The position numbers and the translations under genes are program-made. 64,000 nt of DNA from positions 248,001 through 312,000 of the forward strand of contig NZ_MUNU01000017.1 in the NCBI RefSeq assembly GCF_002001085.1, written 5' to 3'. Numbering within the stretch: position 1 is the first letter of the stretch; every line of letters starts with the position of its first letter. Shown here one piece after another: positions 41,621 through 50,056 of the stretch. The notes beneath the pieces are model-generated. The model was not told the DNA's origin and did no database searches. It saw nothing but the letters and a program-made list of their open reading frames with translations. This DNA is from Rhodanobacter sp. B05. GTDB lineage: Bacteria; Pseudomonadota; Gammaproteobacteria; Xanthomonadales; Rhodanobacteraceae.

Positions 41621-42610
41621 ATGCAGCCCTTGCAACTGCTGGCCCTGCTGGCTCCGGGTGAACCGGTATCCGGCGCCGCGCTCGCCGCGCAGGCCGGAGT
41701 GACCCGCGCGGCGATCTGGAAGCAGGTGGAGGCCTTGCGCGCACGCGGCGTACCGGTGGAAGCCCGCGGCCGTGCCGGGTATTGCCTGCCGTGGCCGGTG
41801 CAGATGCTCGATGCCACGCGGATTCGCGCCGCGCTGCCGTCGCCCTGGGTGCGATCGCTTGGCATGCTCGAGGTACATGGCGAGCTGGACTCCACCTCGA
41901 GCGAATTGCAGCGTCGTCTCGCCACGGCGGCGGACCTGAGCATGGTGCTGGCCGAAAGCCAGACCGCCGGGCGCGGCCGCCGCGGCCGCAGCTGGTTGTC
42001 GCCGCCGGGACTGAACCTCTACCTGTCGTGCCTGAAGCGTTTCGAACCGGGCTTTGCCGCCTTGGGCGGGTTGTCGCTGGCGATCGGGGTGATGGTGCTG
42101 CGCGCGCTGGATGAGCTGGGCGTCGCCGGTGCCGGTCTGAAGTGGCCCAACGACGTGCTGGCTGCGGCGAGCCACGGCGGGCGCGGCAAACTGGCCGGCA
42201 TCCTGGTCGAACTGAGTGGCGAATACCAGGGTCCGTGTGCGGCGATCATCGGGGTCGGCCTCAATCTGCGCCTCACGCCGGCCCTGCTTCGCCAGGCCGG
42301 ACAGCCGGCCTGCGATCTGGCCAGCCTGACTGCGGGGGCGCCGCCGGACCGCAACCGGGTGGGGGCAGCGCTAGTCGCTGCCCTCGCGCATGGCTTGTGC
42401 CAGTTCGAGCGCGAGGGGTTCGCCGCCTTCGTGGCCGACTATGCGCGGCACGACCTGCTGCGTGGCCAGACCCTGCAAGTGAGCGGTGCGTTGGGAAAGT
42501 TCGAAGGCATGGGTGCAGGCGTCGACGCACGTGGTGCCTTGCAGGTACGCATGTCCGACGGTGGCCTGCGCCGCATCGACAGCGCTGACGTCACGGTGCG
42601 GCGCACATGA
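41621..42610 (+). CDS. birA: Biotin-protein ligase / bio repressor
   Basis: The 329-residue protein has an N-terminal helix-turn-helix (SGAALAAQAGVTRAAIWKQVEALRARG), then the ligase domain with ATP/biotin motif SQTAGRGRRGRSWLSPPG and KWPNDV, and a C-terminal SH3-like domain (KFEGMGAGVDARGALQV). It makes biotinyl-AMP, loads biotin on carboxylase and, through the HTH, represses biotin synthesis. The stop overlaps the coaX start by four bases (ATGA). Confidence 0.93.
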   Translation: MQPLQLLALLAPGEPVSGAALAAQAGVTRAAIWKQVEALRARGVPVEARGRAGYCLPWPVQMLDATRIRAALPSPWVRSLGMLEVHGELDSTSSELQRRLATAADLSMVLAESQTAGRGRRGRSWLSPPGLNLYLSCLKRFEPGFAALGGLSLAIGVMVLRALDELGVAGAGLKWPNDVLAAASHGGRGKLAGILVELSGEYQGPCAAIIGVGLNLRLTPALLRQAGQPACDLASLTAGAPPDRNRVGAALVAALAHGLCQFEREGFAAFVADYARHDLLRGQTLQVSGALGKFEGMGAGVDARGALQVRMSDGGLRRIDSADVTVRRT

Positions 42611-43368
42611 AGCTGCTGCTGGACCTGGGCAATACGCGGCTGAAGTGGGCGCTGCAGGGCCAGCCTCCGGGATGGTTGGCACATGGCGCACTGGACTGGC
42701 AGGACGACCTCGCCGGGAAGCTGCCCGGTGCCTGGGCAGGCTTGCCGCGACCAGACCTGGTCGTGGCCGCGTCGGTGGTCGACGGCGCGCGCGAAAGCCG
42801 GCTCGCGGACATCGCGCAGCAAGTGTTTGCCCGTGCACCGCACTGGCTGCGTACGCCCGCCGTCGCCTGCGGTGTGCGCAATGCCTATGCCGAACCGCAA
42901 CGGCTGGGCGTGGATCGGTTTCTGGCGATGGTCGCCGCCCATGCTGCGCATCGCACGCCGTGCGTGCTGGCCAGCGCCGGCACCGCGCTGGCGCTGGACG
43001 CGCTGGGCGCCGATGGCCGGCACCTCGGCGGGCTGATCGCGCCGGGCGTGCGGCTGATGCAGCAATCGCTGGTGGACGCGACGGCCTTGGTGCGCCCGCA
43101 GCGCGCCGGCGACATCCTGGAGCTGGCCGACAATACCGCCGACGCGGTGACGTCCGGCTGCTGGCAGGCTGCCGCCGCCCTGATCGAACGGTTCCACGCG
43201 CACATGTCGCGGCAACTCGGTGCGCCGCCGACGCTGATCCTGGACGGCGGGGACGCGCAGCAACTGGCGTCGATGTTGTCCGTGCCGGCCCTGCTGGTTC
43301 GTGATGGCGTGTTGCAAGGCCTGGCGCTGTGGGCGGAGGCGCATCTCGCGTCGCCACCAACCGTCTAG
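42607..43368 (+). CDS. coaX: Type III pantothenate kinase
   Basis: The 253-residue protein has the ASKHA phosphate loop LLLDLGNTRLKWAL and the conserved GVDRFLAMVAAHA and ASAGTALALDAL (second phosphate motif). CoaX phosphorylates pantothenate, the first step to coenzyme A, and is insensitive to CoA feedback. It overlaps birA by four bases, a known fixed order in gammaproteobacteria. ATG 42607 is the only sensible start. Confidence 0.92.
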   Translation: MKLLLDLGNTRLKWALQGQPPGWLAHGALDWQDDLAGKLPGAWAGLPRPDLVVAASVVDGARESRLADIAQQVFARAPHWLRTPAVACGVRNAYAEPQRLGVDRFLAMVAAHAAHRTPCVLASAGTALALDALGADGRHLGGLIAPGVRLMQQSLVDATALVRPQRAGDILELADNTADAVTSGCWQAAAALIERFHAHMSRQLGAPPTLILDGGDAQQLASMLSVPALLVRDGVLQGLALWAEAHLASPPTV

Positions 43369-43401
43369 AATGGCGTCACCGATCGTGTCGATGGGGGTTC
43401 G

Positions 43402-44064
43402 ATGTTTCTGCGTCTGCTGTTCATCCTGCTTGCTGCGCTGAATATCGCGGTGGGTGCGTGGCTGTTGCTGGGCCAGCCGTACGCGCACGTCGGCAGTCCC
43501 ACCGATCCCGGCGTGCCGGAGCTGCGCCTGCTCTCGCAAATACCGGCATCCGCCGCCAGCTCACCGGGACCCGAGACACAGGACGCGGTGGCCGCCGACG
43601 CCACGCACAGCTACAGCTGCATCACGCTGGGGCCGTTCGACACGCCGCAGGACCTGCGCAATGCACGTCAGGCACTCGCCTCGCGAATCGCGCGCTCGCG
43701 CTCGCGTCAGGAGCAGACCAGCCAGACCACCGGCTGGTGGGTCTATCTGCCGGCGGCGGCGAGCCGGGGTCAGGCACTGGAGCAAGCCAGGCAACTCGGC
43801 GCGCACGACATCAGCGACTACTTCGTGGTCGGCTCGGGCGACCAGGCCAATACCATCTCGCTGGGCCTGTTCAGGGATCCGGCCAATGCGCGCAAACGCC
43901 TGGACCAGGTGCTCGCGGCCGGCTTCCCCGCGCGGATGAGCGAGCGCAGCGAAAGCGTGCCCGAATACTGGCTGGATCTGGTCGTCGCCGACGGCAACCA
44001 CCTCGACTGGCGCAGATACGTCAGCGCCAGCGGCATCGGTTCGCGCAACGCGGGCTGTTTCTGA
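43402..44064 (+). CDS. SPOR-domain-like membrane-anchored protein
   Basis: The 220-residue protein has an N-terminal anchor (RLLFILLAALNIAVGAWLLL), a periplasmic linker, and a C-terminal SPOR-like domain (TISLGLFRDPANARKRLDQVLAAGFPARM). An additional related half (CITLGPFDTPQDLRNARQAL) suggests a second, degenerate repeat. SPOR domains bind denuded peptidoglycan at the septum. Order birA-coaX-SPOR-tRNA-Thr is typical of Xanthomonadales. A TAGAAT -10 lies at 43366-43371, overlapping the coaX stop. Confidence 0.8.
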   Translation: MFLRLLFILLAALNIAVGAWLLLGQPYAHVGSPTDPGVPELRLLSQIPASAASSPGPETQDAVAADATHSYSCITLGPFDTPQDLRNARQALASRIARSRSRQEQTSQTTGWWVYLPAAASRGQALEQARQLGAHDISDYFVVGSGDQANTISLGLFRDPANARKRLDQVLAAGFPARMSERSESVPEYWLDLVVADGNHLDWRRYVSASGIGSRNAGCF

Positions 44065-44086
44065 GCACAGCCGTTGGCGTGCCTGC

Positions 44087-44092
44087 TAGAAT
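44087..44092 (+). promoter_or_regulatory. tRNA-Thr promoter, extended -10
   Basis: TGCTAGAAT gives an extended -10, placed 12 bases before the mature tRNA start at 44104. No good -35 is seen at 17 bp. Confidence 0.45.
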
Positions 44093-44103
44093 CCCGACGC
44101 TTC

Positions 44104-44179
44104 GCCGGCATAGCTCAGTTGGTAGAGCAACTGATTTGTAATCAGTAGGTCCCGGGTTCGACTCCTGGTGCCGGCACCA
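44104..44179 (+). tRNA. tRNA-Thr (TGT)
   Basis: A 76-base cloverleaf: acceptor GCCGGCA pairs with TGCCGGC; D-stem GCTC/GAGC; anticodon stem ACTGA/TCAGT around TTTGTAA with anticodon TGT (44137-44139); T-arm with GGTTCGACTCC; and encoded CCA. The 3' end is the attachment site of the adjacent island and is intact. Confidence 0.97.
44160..44179 (+). other. attL: 3' end of tRNA-Thr
   Basis: GACTCCTGGTGCCGGCACCA. A copy with one substitution and one deletion, GATTCCTGGTGCCGCACCA, lies at 56943-56961. The integrase gene begins 164 bases inward. Confidence 0.75.
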
Positions 44180-44204
44180 AGTCACGCTCCAACGTAGTCC
44201 AGCG

Positions 44205-44247
44205 AAGGCCGGTAAACCTAGCTACAGCAAAGGCTCCGGCCTTTTTT
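44205..44247 (+). terminator. Intrinsic terminator after tRNA-Thr (island-encoded)
   Basis: AAGGCCGG (44205-44212) pairs with CCGGCCTT (44236-44243), followed by a run of six T. It lies inside the island and would end the tRNA transcript after integration. Confidence 0.65.
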
Positions 44248-44249
44248 GT

Positions 44250-44266
44250 GTCCAATACCGTCCAAT
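44250..44266. repeat. GTCCAATAC-CGTCCAAT motif upstream of integrase
   Basis: GTCCAATACCGTCCAAT. A near copy (GTCCAATACGTCCAG) lies at 46258-46272 just before the alpA-like gene, and an inverted related copy at 46284-46293. This fits a shared operator. Confidence 0.45.
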
Positions 44267-44293
44267 GCGGTGCATTGCAATCTGCCCCCAGCC

Positions 44294-44350
44294 GGGGGCA
44301 TGATCGGGGGCATATCCCCTTTGCCGCAAAGGCGATGCCCCCAATGCCCC
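44294..44350. promoter_or_regulatory. Left integrase arm-site candidates (GGGGGCAT)
   Basis: GGGGGCAT occurs at 44294-44301 and 44306-44313, exactly 12 bp apart, and inverted as ATGCCCCC at 44335-44342, overlapping the possible start codon. A partial inverted copy follows at 44344-44350. The same 12-bp-spaced pair is at the right end (56866, 56878). Confidence 0.55.
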
Positions 44351-45561
44351 TGACTGACACCGCGATCCGCAAGGCCAAGCCCGCCGACAAGCCGCAACGC
44401 ATGTTCGATGGCGGCGGTCTGTACCTGGAAGTCTCTCCAGCCGGGGGCAAGTTGTGGCGGTTGAAGTATCGCCATGGGGGCAAGGAGAAACGGCTGGCAC
44501 TGGGGGTATACCCTGATACTGGCCTCAAGGATGCGCGCGGCAAGAGGGACGCGGCGCGCAAGCTGCTGGCCGAAGGCATCGACCCCGGCGAGGTGCGCAA
44601 GGCCAGCAAGGCAGCTGGTGAGGAGCGTACCGCGAACAGCTTTGCCGTCATTGCCGAGGAATGGCTCGCACAGCAAGCCCCTCGCATGGCGCCAGCCACG
44701 CTGGCCAAGGCCCGATGGACGCTGGACGATCTGGTCAACCCGTGGATTGGAAGTCGCCCAGTCAGCGAGATCGAGGCACCGGAGATGTTGAAGCTGCTGC
44801 GCCGGATCGAGGAGCGGGGCGCCCATGAAACGGCGCACCGCACAAAGCAGCGTTGCAGCCAGATATTCCGCTACGCCATGGCCACGGGACGCGCAAAAAG
44901 CGACCCCACGGCCGCCATGCGTGGTGCATTGGCTCCGGTAGTGAGCAAGTCCCGCGCTGCGATCACCGACCCGCTCAAGATGGGCGAGCTGCTGCGCTCC
45001 ATTGACGGCTACAGCGGCAGCTTTGTCGTGCGCAGTGCCATGAAGCTGGCGCCGCTGGTGTTCGTGCGCCCCGGTGAGCTGAGAAAAGCCGAGTGGACGG
45101 AATTTGATCTGGACGGCGCTGTTTGGCGCATCCCTGCCGGCAAGATGAAGATGCGCGAGGAACACATCGTGTCGCTACCTGTGCAGGCCGTGGCGATCCT
45201 GCGTGATCTGCAGCCGCTGACCGGGCGCGGGCAGTACGTGTTCCCCGGCGAGCGCAGCACCAGCCGTCCGATGAGCGAGAACACAGTCAACGCCGCACTG
45301 CGCCGCATGGGTTTCGACAAGGACACCATGACCGGGCACGGCTTCCGCGCGATGGCGTCGACTCGCCTAAACGAAATGGGCTGGACGCCGGACGTTATCG
45401 AGCGCCAGCTAGCCCATGCCGAACGCAACAAGATACGTGCCGCCTACAACCGCGCGCAGTACCTGGACGAGCGCACACGCATGATGCAGGCGTGGGCCGA
45501 CTACCTGGACGGTCTGCGCAAAGGATGCAAGGTCTTCGCGATCAAGCGAAAAGCTGGCTGA
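44344..45561 (+). CDS. DUF4102-type tyrosine integrase
   Basis: The 405-residue protein has the P4-type N-terminal arm-binding domain (LTDTAIRKAKPADKPQRM, GGGLYLEVSPAGGKLWR), a core-binding helix domain, and the catalytic domain: R in FVRPGELRKAEW, H-x-x-R in GHGFRAMASTRL, H/A in QLAHAERNKIRAAY with the nucleophilic tyrosine in AAYNRAQYL. It recombines the tRNA-Thr 3' end with the island. Start ATG 44344 (MPLTDTAI, the family's normal beginning) is chosen; ATG 44335 is possible and 44248 is unlikely. Confidence 0.93.
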   Translation: MPLTDTAIRKAKPADKPQRMFDGGGLYLEVSPAGGKLWRLKYRHGGKEKRLALGVYPDTGLKDARGKRDAARKLLAEGIDPGEVRKASKAAGEERTANSFAVIAEEWLAQQAPRMAPATLAKARWTLDDLVNPWIGSRPVSEIEAPEMLKLLRRIEERGAHETAHRTKQRCSQIFRYAMATGRAKSDPTAAMRGALAPVVSKSRAAITDPLKMGELLRSIDGYSGSFVVRSAMKLAPLVFVRPGELRKAEWTEFDLDGAVWRIPAGKMKMREEHIVSLPVQAVAILRDLQPLTGRGQYVFPGERSTSRPMSENTVNAALRRMGFDKDTMTGHGFRAMASTRLNEMGWTPDVIERQLAHAERNKIRAAYNRAQYLDERTRMMQAWADYLDGLRKGCKVFAIKRKAG

Positions 45562-45646
45562 TGGGTAAAAGTGCTGCACGGCTGGCACAGACGTTTACAG
45601 CCGATGCGGCGGATTCCATCGGGACAATCACAGAGGGGGCGTGACG

Positions 45647-46225
45647 ATGCGAAAGCCTCATGAGAAGACCAGTAAACCGGCTGGCTGCAGTAGGGCACTG
45701 CCGCGCGCAACTGGCTTGCCGCCGCTTGAATCCGACGATTACAAAAAATTTTTGGAGTATTTGCAAAGTGGGGAACGCATCAAGTTCGCCAAGCCAACAG
45801 ATCATCCCCCGGAAGCCGTGATGGCTCCGCTGCGCCTTGCCCACGTCATTTGTGCTTTGCGTGAAGGCAAAACCATCGAGCCATCGGCTGCTCACTGGTT
45901 AGCAGGCGCGCTAGAAAAGGCTGTAAAGAATCCGGCCAAGTCTGCGGAGGCGCTCGGTATCCATAGAAAACGAGGAAGGCCCGAGTCTCTCAATGACCGA
46001 CGCCATCTCCAACTGGCACTCGACGTCCACTACTTGCATGTGGAAAAGGGGCTGACCATGAAGGACTCGAAAGTCGGACTCGATACAGCGTCACTGATAT
46101 CCAAAGTCCGCCACGTTTCAGTCAGATCGGTTGAGCTGGCGTGGGAAAAATGGCGTGACACCATCGATATGTGGTTGGCCTTCCAAGCAAGCGAGTCGAA
46201 GGAATTGTCGGCTGAAAAATCTTGA
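45647..46225 (+). CDS. Hypothetical island protein
   Basis: A 192-residue, mostly helical cytosolic protein. GAGGGGG lies ten bases before ATG 45647 (GTG 45641 is also in frame). A basic middle (HRKRGRPESLNDRRHLQLAL) and a C-terminal helical part (VRHVSVRSVELAWEKWRDTI) could bind nucleic acid, but no family is recognised. Base composition is lower in GC than the flanking chromosome. It follows the integrase in the same direction. Confidence 0.6.
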   Translation: MRKPHEKTSKPAGCSRALPRATGLPPLESDDYKKFLEYLQSGERIKFAKPTDHPPEAVMAPLRLAHVICALREGKTIEPSAAHWLAGALEKAVKNPAKSAEALGIHRKRGRPESLNDRRHLQLALDVHYLHVEKGLTMKDSKVGLDTASLISKVRHVSVRSVELAWEKWRDTIDMWLAFQASESKELSAEKS

Positions 46226-46257
46226 ATTAATTGCGCTGCCCTATCAATCCCATATGC

Positions 46258-46293
46258 GTCCAATACGTCCAGCTGAATTCATCGGACATTGGA
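46258..46293. promoter_or_regulatory. Inverted TCCAAT-type sites before the alpA-like gene
   Basis: GTCCAATACGTCC (46258-46270) and GGACATTGGA (46284-46293) are related and inverted, ending two bases before the start codon at 46295. Placement suggests autoregulation by the AlpA-like protein. Confidence 0.4.
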
Positions 46294-46294
46294 T

Positions 46295-46516
46295 ATGCAA
46301 AATTCAAGCAATATGGATCTCTCGTATCGGGTACTTCGACTCCCTGACGTCCTCAACATTACCCGCCTTTCGCGTTCCCAAATCTATCGCATGGAAGCGG
46401 AGGGCAAATTTCCTAGCCGGATCAGACTCACGCCGAGGACGACAGCATGGTTGGCTCATGAGGTTGATGCGTGGCTCAGTAATCGCGTTAAACAGTCACG
46501 AGGGGAGGTTGCATGA
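46295..46516 (+). CDS. AlpA-family transcriptional regulator/excisionase
   Basis: A 73-residue winged-helix protein: YRVLRLPDVLNITRLSRSQIYRMEAEGKFPSRIRL is the AlpA/excisionase motif, and TAWLAHEVDAWLSNRV the second half. In P4-like islands AlpA controls integrase expression and excision. ATG 46295 is chosen; TTG 46289 and ATG 46313 are in frame. Its stop overlaps the DUF3987 start by four bases. Confidence 0.85.
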   Translation: MQNSSNMDLSYRVLRLPDVLNITRLSRSQIYRMEAEGKFPSRIRLTPRTTAWLAHEVDAWLSNRVKQSRGEVA

Positions 46517-48006
46517 GCTCCCTGAATCCGAAATTGGAAGGGCTACCCAGGCATGCGGCGTTTGCCAGCGCGCCAGAGTCACTACGCCGCCCGCTCCCTC
46601 CTGCGGCTAAATACCCGTTGAAGGCGCTTGGGTCACTGCTGGGCGGTGCAGCACAGCGGCTCCATTCTGTTGTGCAGGCGCCTGCCGGACTGTGCGGTCA
46701 AGCGATTCTGGCGGCGGCATCGTTGGCAGCGCAGTCGAATGCGGACGTTTCGATTTCCGGCAACGCGGAGCCATTGAGTTTATGGCACCTCACCATCGGA
46801 GCATCCGGCGAACGCAAGAGCGCAGTGGACCAGTGGGCACTGCGCGCGCACTTAGATATCGAGCGCGGGAGGACTGATGCACATCGCTTGGCGATGGCGT
46901 CCTATGAAGCCGAACTGACCGCTTACAAGGCAGCGACGAGGGCTGCAGAAAGGAAGAAAGACGCGACCGCGATACGCGGCGCCTTGCGGGATCTTGGCGC
47001 ACCACCAGAAGCTCCGTTGCAACCGTGGCTGATCGCCAGTGATCCGACCATGGAAGGGTTGCACAAGGTCTTTCAGGGCGGGGGGCCGGCCATTGGCTTG
47101 TTCAATGATGATGCGGGCGATTTTCTGGGCGGATACGCCATGAACAACGAAAACCGCACAAAGTCCGCAGCAGGACTATCCAAGCTATGGGATGACGGGC
47201 GCTTTGATCGGGTACGCGCCGGTGATGGTGCAAGCAAGCATTGCGGGCGACGACTTGCGCTACACCTGATGATGCAACCGATCATTGCTGAGTCCGTCTT
47301 GTCTGATGACCTGTTGATAGGTCAAGGCTTTCTGTCTCGCTGCTTGCTAGCGTGGCCCGCATCCAGCATCGGCACCCGCAAGTATCTAGACGTCGACCTT
47401 CGTAGTGATCCTGATCTTGTCCGCTACTGGGCGCGCATGCGCGACCTAGTGGAAGCTCCGCCGCGCCTGCGCTATGGGACCCGCAACGAATTGGAGCCTC
47501 GTGCGCTGACTTTGACACCAAGGGCAATGGCTTATTGGATCGAGGTCAAGGACACGATAGAACGCGCCATGCTGGGTGACTATTCGGGCATACATGCTTG
47601 GGCGAGTAAGGGTGGCTCTCAAGTGGCTCGTATTGCGGGCGTCCTGACGTTGGTAGAAGACCCCGACGCGGACGTTATCGAACTGGATGCGATCGAACGT
47701 GCAACGGAGATCGTCACCTATCACTTGGACGAAGCAGCGCGGATCGTAGGCACGTCCAGTGCGCCGACCAAGATCAAGCATGCCGAACTGCTACTGAGGT
47801 GGTGCTGGGAAACTGGCCGCACATTGCTTTATTCCAGCGACGCCCTGCGTAACGGCCCGAACGCGATCCGCACTGCCGATGTTTTCACTGCCGCCGTCGA
47901 GCAGTTGGAGTCGGCCGGCTGGGCGGCACGGGTCAATGGTGGCTTGGTACTGGACGGCAAACACCGGGCGCGCGTCTGGCGTATCCGGCCGGAGAGCGAC
48001 GCATGA
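46513..48006 (+). CDS. DUF3987 (YfjI-like) protein
   Basis: The 497-residue protein matches DUF3987: SLWHLTIGASGERKSAVDQWALR, with a Walker-A-like GASGERKS (P-loop variant), and PWLIASDPTMEGLHKVFQGG. These proteins resemble the helicase/ATPase part of plasmid or island replication proteins and often pair with a primase domain, absent here. It overlaps alpA and the following zinc-ribbon gene by four bases on each side (ATGA both times), so the three are one translation-coupled unit. Confidence 0.8.
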   Translation: MSSLNPKLEGLPRHAAFASAPESLRRPLPPAAKYPLKALGSLLGGAAQRLHSVVQAPAGLCGQAILAAASLAAQSNADVSISGNAEPLSLWHLTIGASGERKSAVDQWALRAHLDIERGRTDAHRLAMASYEAELTAYKAATRAAERKKDATAIRGALRDLGAPPEAPLQPWLIASDPTMEGLHKVFQGGGPAIGLFNDDAGDFLGGYAMNNENRTKSAAGLSKLWDDGRFDRVRAGDGASKHCGRRLALHLMMQPIIAESVLSDDLLIGQGFLSRCLLAWPASSIGTRKYLDVDLRSDPDLVRYWARMRDLVEAPPRLRYGTRNELEPRALTLTPRAMAYWIEVKDTIERAMLGDYSGIHAWASKGGSQVARIAGVLTLVEDPDADVIELDAIERATEIVTYHLDEAARIVGTSSAPTKIKHAELLLRWCWETGRTLLYSSDALRNGPNAIRTADVFTAAVEQLESAGWAARVNGGLVLDGKHRARVWRIRPESDA

Positions 48007-48542
48007 ACGCACTGGCAGAATTGCGAAAACGCGCGCATATCGCTGCGAACCCTGCGAATCCCGCGAATCAGGGAATACGAAGGTTGGCAAATTCGCAAGA
48101 TTCGCAAACGGTAAAAGCAAAAAACCACTTTTCCCTCTCGGCCGCACTGGCCCCGTTGGCTGACACCAGGGAATCGCTCCGTGCGCAGTTGCTGACGCTG
48201 GCGACTGTAGGGAATATCGGCGCGAAGCATGTTCACCGTCTACAAGATGCTGACCTGACCGGCTGCATCGGTCTGGATGCGCGCCAGCTTGCTGTCTATC
48301 TGCAAATGCTGGCCGATACGGCCGACCGCCACGCCGGGCGTGTACCCGCAGGCGATACAGCAACGATCTACTGCCAGCGGTGTGGTCTGGTCTGTGTGCA
48401 TCCAGATATTGCCAAGGTGTTGCCCGTGGTCGATGGCTGGCCGCGTGCGCTGGGCTGTCCTTGGTGTTCTGTGCGCAAGGCTGGCGGATCTATTCCACGC
48501 CCTGGACACGCCATGTCGCATCGAGCACAAACTGACGCTTGA
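48003..48542 (+). CDS. Island zinc-ribbon protein
   Basis: A 179-residue protein with a repetitive N-terminus (IAANPANPANQGIRRLAN), a helical middle, and a four-cysteine ribbon (IYCQRCGLVCVHP ... LGCPWCSV) near residue 122-155. The DNA for the N-terminus contains repeated GCGAAT/CGCAA-like words. No family name is known to me. It starts in the stop of the DUF3987 gene. A hairpin follows at 48576. Confidence 0.6.
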   Translation: MNALAELRKRAHIAANPANPANQGIRRLANSQDSQTVKAKNHFSLSAALAPLADTRESLRAQLLTLATVGNIGAKHVHRLQDADLTGCIGLDARQLAVYLQMLADTADRHAGRVPAGDTATIYCQRCGLVCVHPDIAKVLPVVDGWPRALGCPWCSVRKAGGSIPRPGHAMSHRAQTDA

Positions 48543-48575
48543 ACTCATGGAGGCTGCCAGATCGCGCTCGGTGTG

Positions 48576-48600
48576 CCGTCACACTTGTTCTGTGTGACGG
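48576..48600. terminator. Perfect hairpin after the zinc-ribbon gene
   Basis: CCGTCACAC and GTGTGACGG form a 9-bp stem with loop TTGTTCT, 34 bases after the stop. No T-run follows in the plus direction, so termination is likely but unproven; it could also be a protein site. Confidence 0.45.
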
Positions 48601-48722
48601 GATGCGTAGGCTGTATTGCCCTGCAGGAATTTGTTGTCTCGCAATATGCGGCATTCGTAGCCAGTCACGCTACTAGCCGCATCGAACTTGCCTAATGATT
48701 TCGTATTCAGCGGAGACATCGC

Positions 48723-49256
48723 ATGAGCGGTGGACGACGATTTGGAGCAGGTCGCCCGAGAGAGAGAGCCGAGACGACGGCGTATCCGTCCGCCAGTGTG
48801 CAAGACGTGAGAGCACGGCTTGGCTTACTGGACGACAAGATGGGTGTGGTGCTGATCTGCAATGGGAGCAGCGAGTCATTGACGTGCGAGGTTCGGTTGA
48901 CTCGTACGTTATGTCACTTCGGCGGGCAAAGGGTCTGGTTTGTCTGTCCACGGTGCGAGCGTCGGGTTGCCGTGATCTATTTAGCAGATGCGCCTGGCTG
49001 CCGATGCTGCCTTCAACTTAGGTACCCATCGCAATCGAAGAACGCCATTGAATGCAGTTGGCGAAAGCGCACGAAGGTAGAGGAAAAGCTCGCCCGTGGT
49101 TCAATGCCTTGGGACCATCGGCGCCCTAAGGGGATGCACCGAAACACATACGGGCACCTGTTGGGGGAATTAATCCAAGCCCAGCAGCAGCAGACAAAAT
49201 CCGTGTTGGCCTTCTTGGCGCGATATGAAAAGGAAGCGCGGCCTAGTCGGGGCTAA
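48723..49256 (+). CDS. Cysteine-rich island protein of unknown function
   Basis: A 177-residue basic protein with zinc-binding pairs (FVCPRCERRVAVIYL, APGCRCCLQL) and a basic C-terminal half (CSWRKRTKVEEKLARGSMPW). The N-terminus SGGRRFGAGRPRERAET resembles other island proteins. GGAG lies nine bases before ATG 48723. Function is unknown; DNA or RNA binding is likely. Base composition is low in GC. Confidence 0.65.
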   Translation: MSGGRRFGAGRPRERAETTAYPSASVQDVRARLGLLDDKMGVVLICNGSSESLTCEVRLTRTLCHFGGQRVWFVCPRCERRVAVIYLADAPGCRCCLQLRYPSQSKNAIECSWRKRTKVEEKLARGSMPWDHRRPKGMHRNTYGHLLGELIQAQQQQTKSVLAFLARYEKEARPSRG

Positions 49257-49428
49257 TTCCCCTTCAAACGACGCGGCTTCCATCAAGAAATGTGCCTGAG
49301 CGGAACCTTCAGAACTGCCTCCAACTCTCCACGATGAACGTCCACTTACGCGCTGTGTCGGCGATGCCTTGGTTGCAGCCAAGCGAAGAAGCGGCTATCA
49401 CGACGGCAAGCAGTAACTGGCCGTGCAC

Positions 49429-49793
49429 TCAAAATCGGGCGTCGTCTGCGCCAAGAATCTGCTCTGGAAACATGAGGGCATGTTCAGCCATTGGGAGAGC
49501 CATCAACGCTACTGGAAACGGGTTCTTCAACCGATTGAGCCTGTTTGCCTGCTCGAAGCAGATCACCAGAATCTGGCGGCGCAACTCGGCGGCTTCCTCT
49601 GGGTAAGCCGCCTTGATCCTTTTATAGACTGAGTCCCCGAATTCCCGCAGCAGCCATACCAGGAAGCCGACATTGGAGCTGGTGTGTACATGAAGTCGGC
49701 GGACGGTTTGTCGCAAAGTTCCAGATGCATCCACCGCCGCAACAGTTCGACGGCCTCACCTGCATCTGTAGGTGAGGCGCGGGTCTTTGCCAT
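49429..49793 (-). pseudogene. Possible frameshifted gene
   Basis: From ATG 49793 the frame reads MAKTRASPTDAGEAVELLRRWMHLEL and loses sense near 49700. The overlapping frame (49734-49429) then reads plausibly: SNVGFLVWLLREFGDSVYKR and AAELRRQILVICFEQANRLNRL. One shift around 49680-49720 would join them into a ~120-residue protein. I do not recognise the product. Either could be real alone. Confidence 0.35.
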
Positions 49794-49849
49794 GTTTTCC
49801 AATGCTGCGTGATCGTCGCTGTATTTGTAGCTGTCGATGCGTATGGTCG

Positions 49850-50056
49850 TTACTTCCGTGAGGCAACAGAATGATGGAGAACAATCGCCTGTGCTTCACC
49901 GCTCAGCTCGCTGACAGTGCCAACTCCGCGCGAAAGGTCGCGCAGTGTACTTTGCAGGCGGGCGTGACGTGCGGATTCGCGAAGCAGGAAATACTCGCGC
50001 TGAGTCGGCCTGAGGCTATGAATGAAATCAGCATCATTGAGAAGAGGTGTGCTCAT
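49850..50056 (-). CDS. Small unknown island protein
   Basis: A 68-residue protein (STPLLNDADFIHSLRPTQRE ... LSGEAQAIVLHHSVASRK). AAGGAG lies seven bases before ATG 50056, a very good ribosome binding site, so it is likely real although family unknown. A perfect 10-bp inverted repeat is located 160 bases upstream. The frameshifted gene follows it on the same strand, so the two may be an operon. Possibilities include a small regulator or antitoxin, unproven. Confidence 0.55.
   Translation of the reverse strand: MSTPLLNDADFIHSLRPTQREYFLLRESARHARLQSTLRDLSRGVGTVSELSGEAQAIVLHHSVASRK

Noticed and set aside
44248-44343. Integrase start at 44248
   Set aside because: The extra residues cover the arm-site repeats and are not seen in the family; MPLTDTAI is the normal beginning.
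49563-49802. Stand-alone gene at 49802-49563
   Set aside because: The C-terminal part loses protein-like character where the other frame gains it; treated as part of a frameshifted locus instead.
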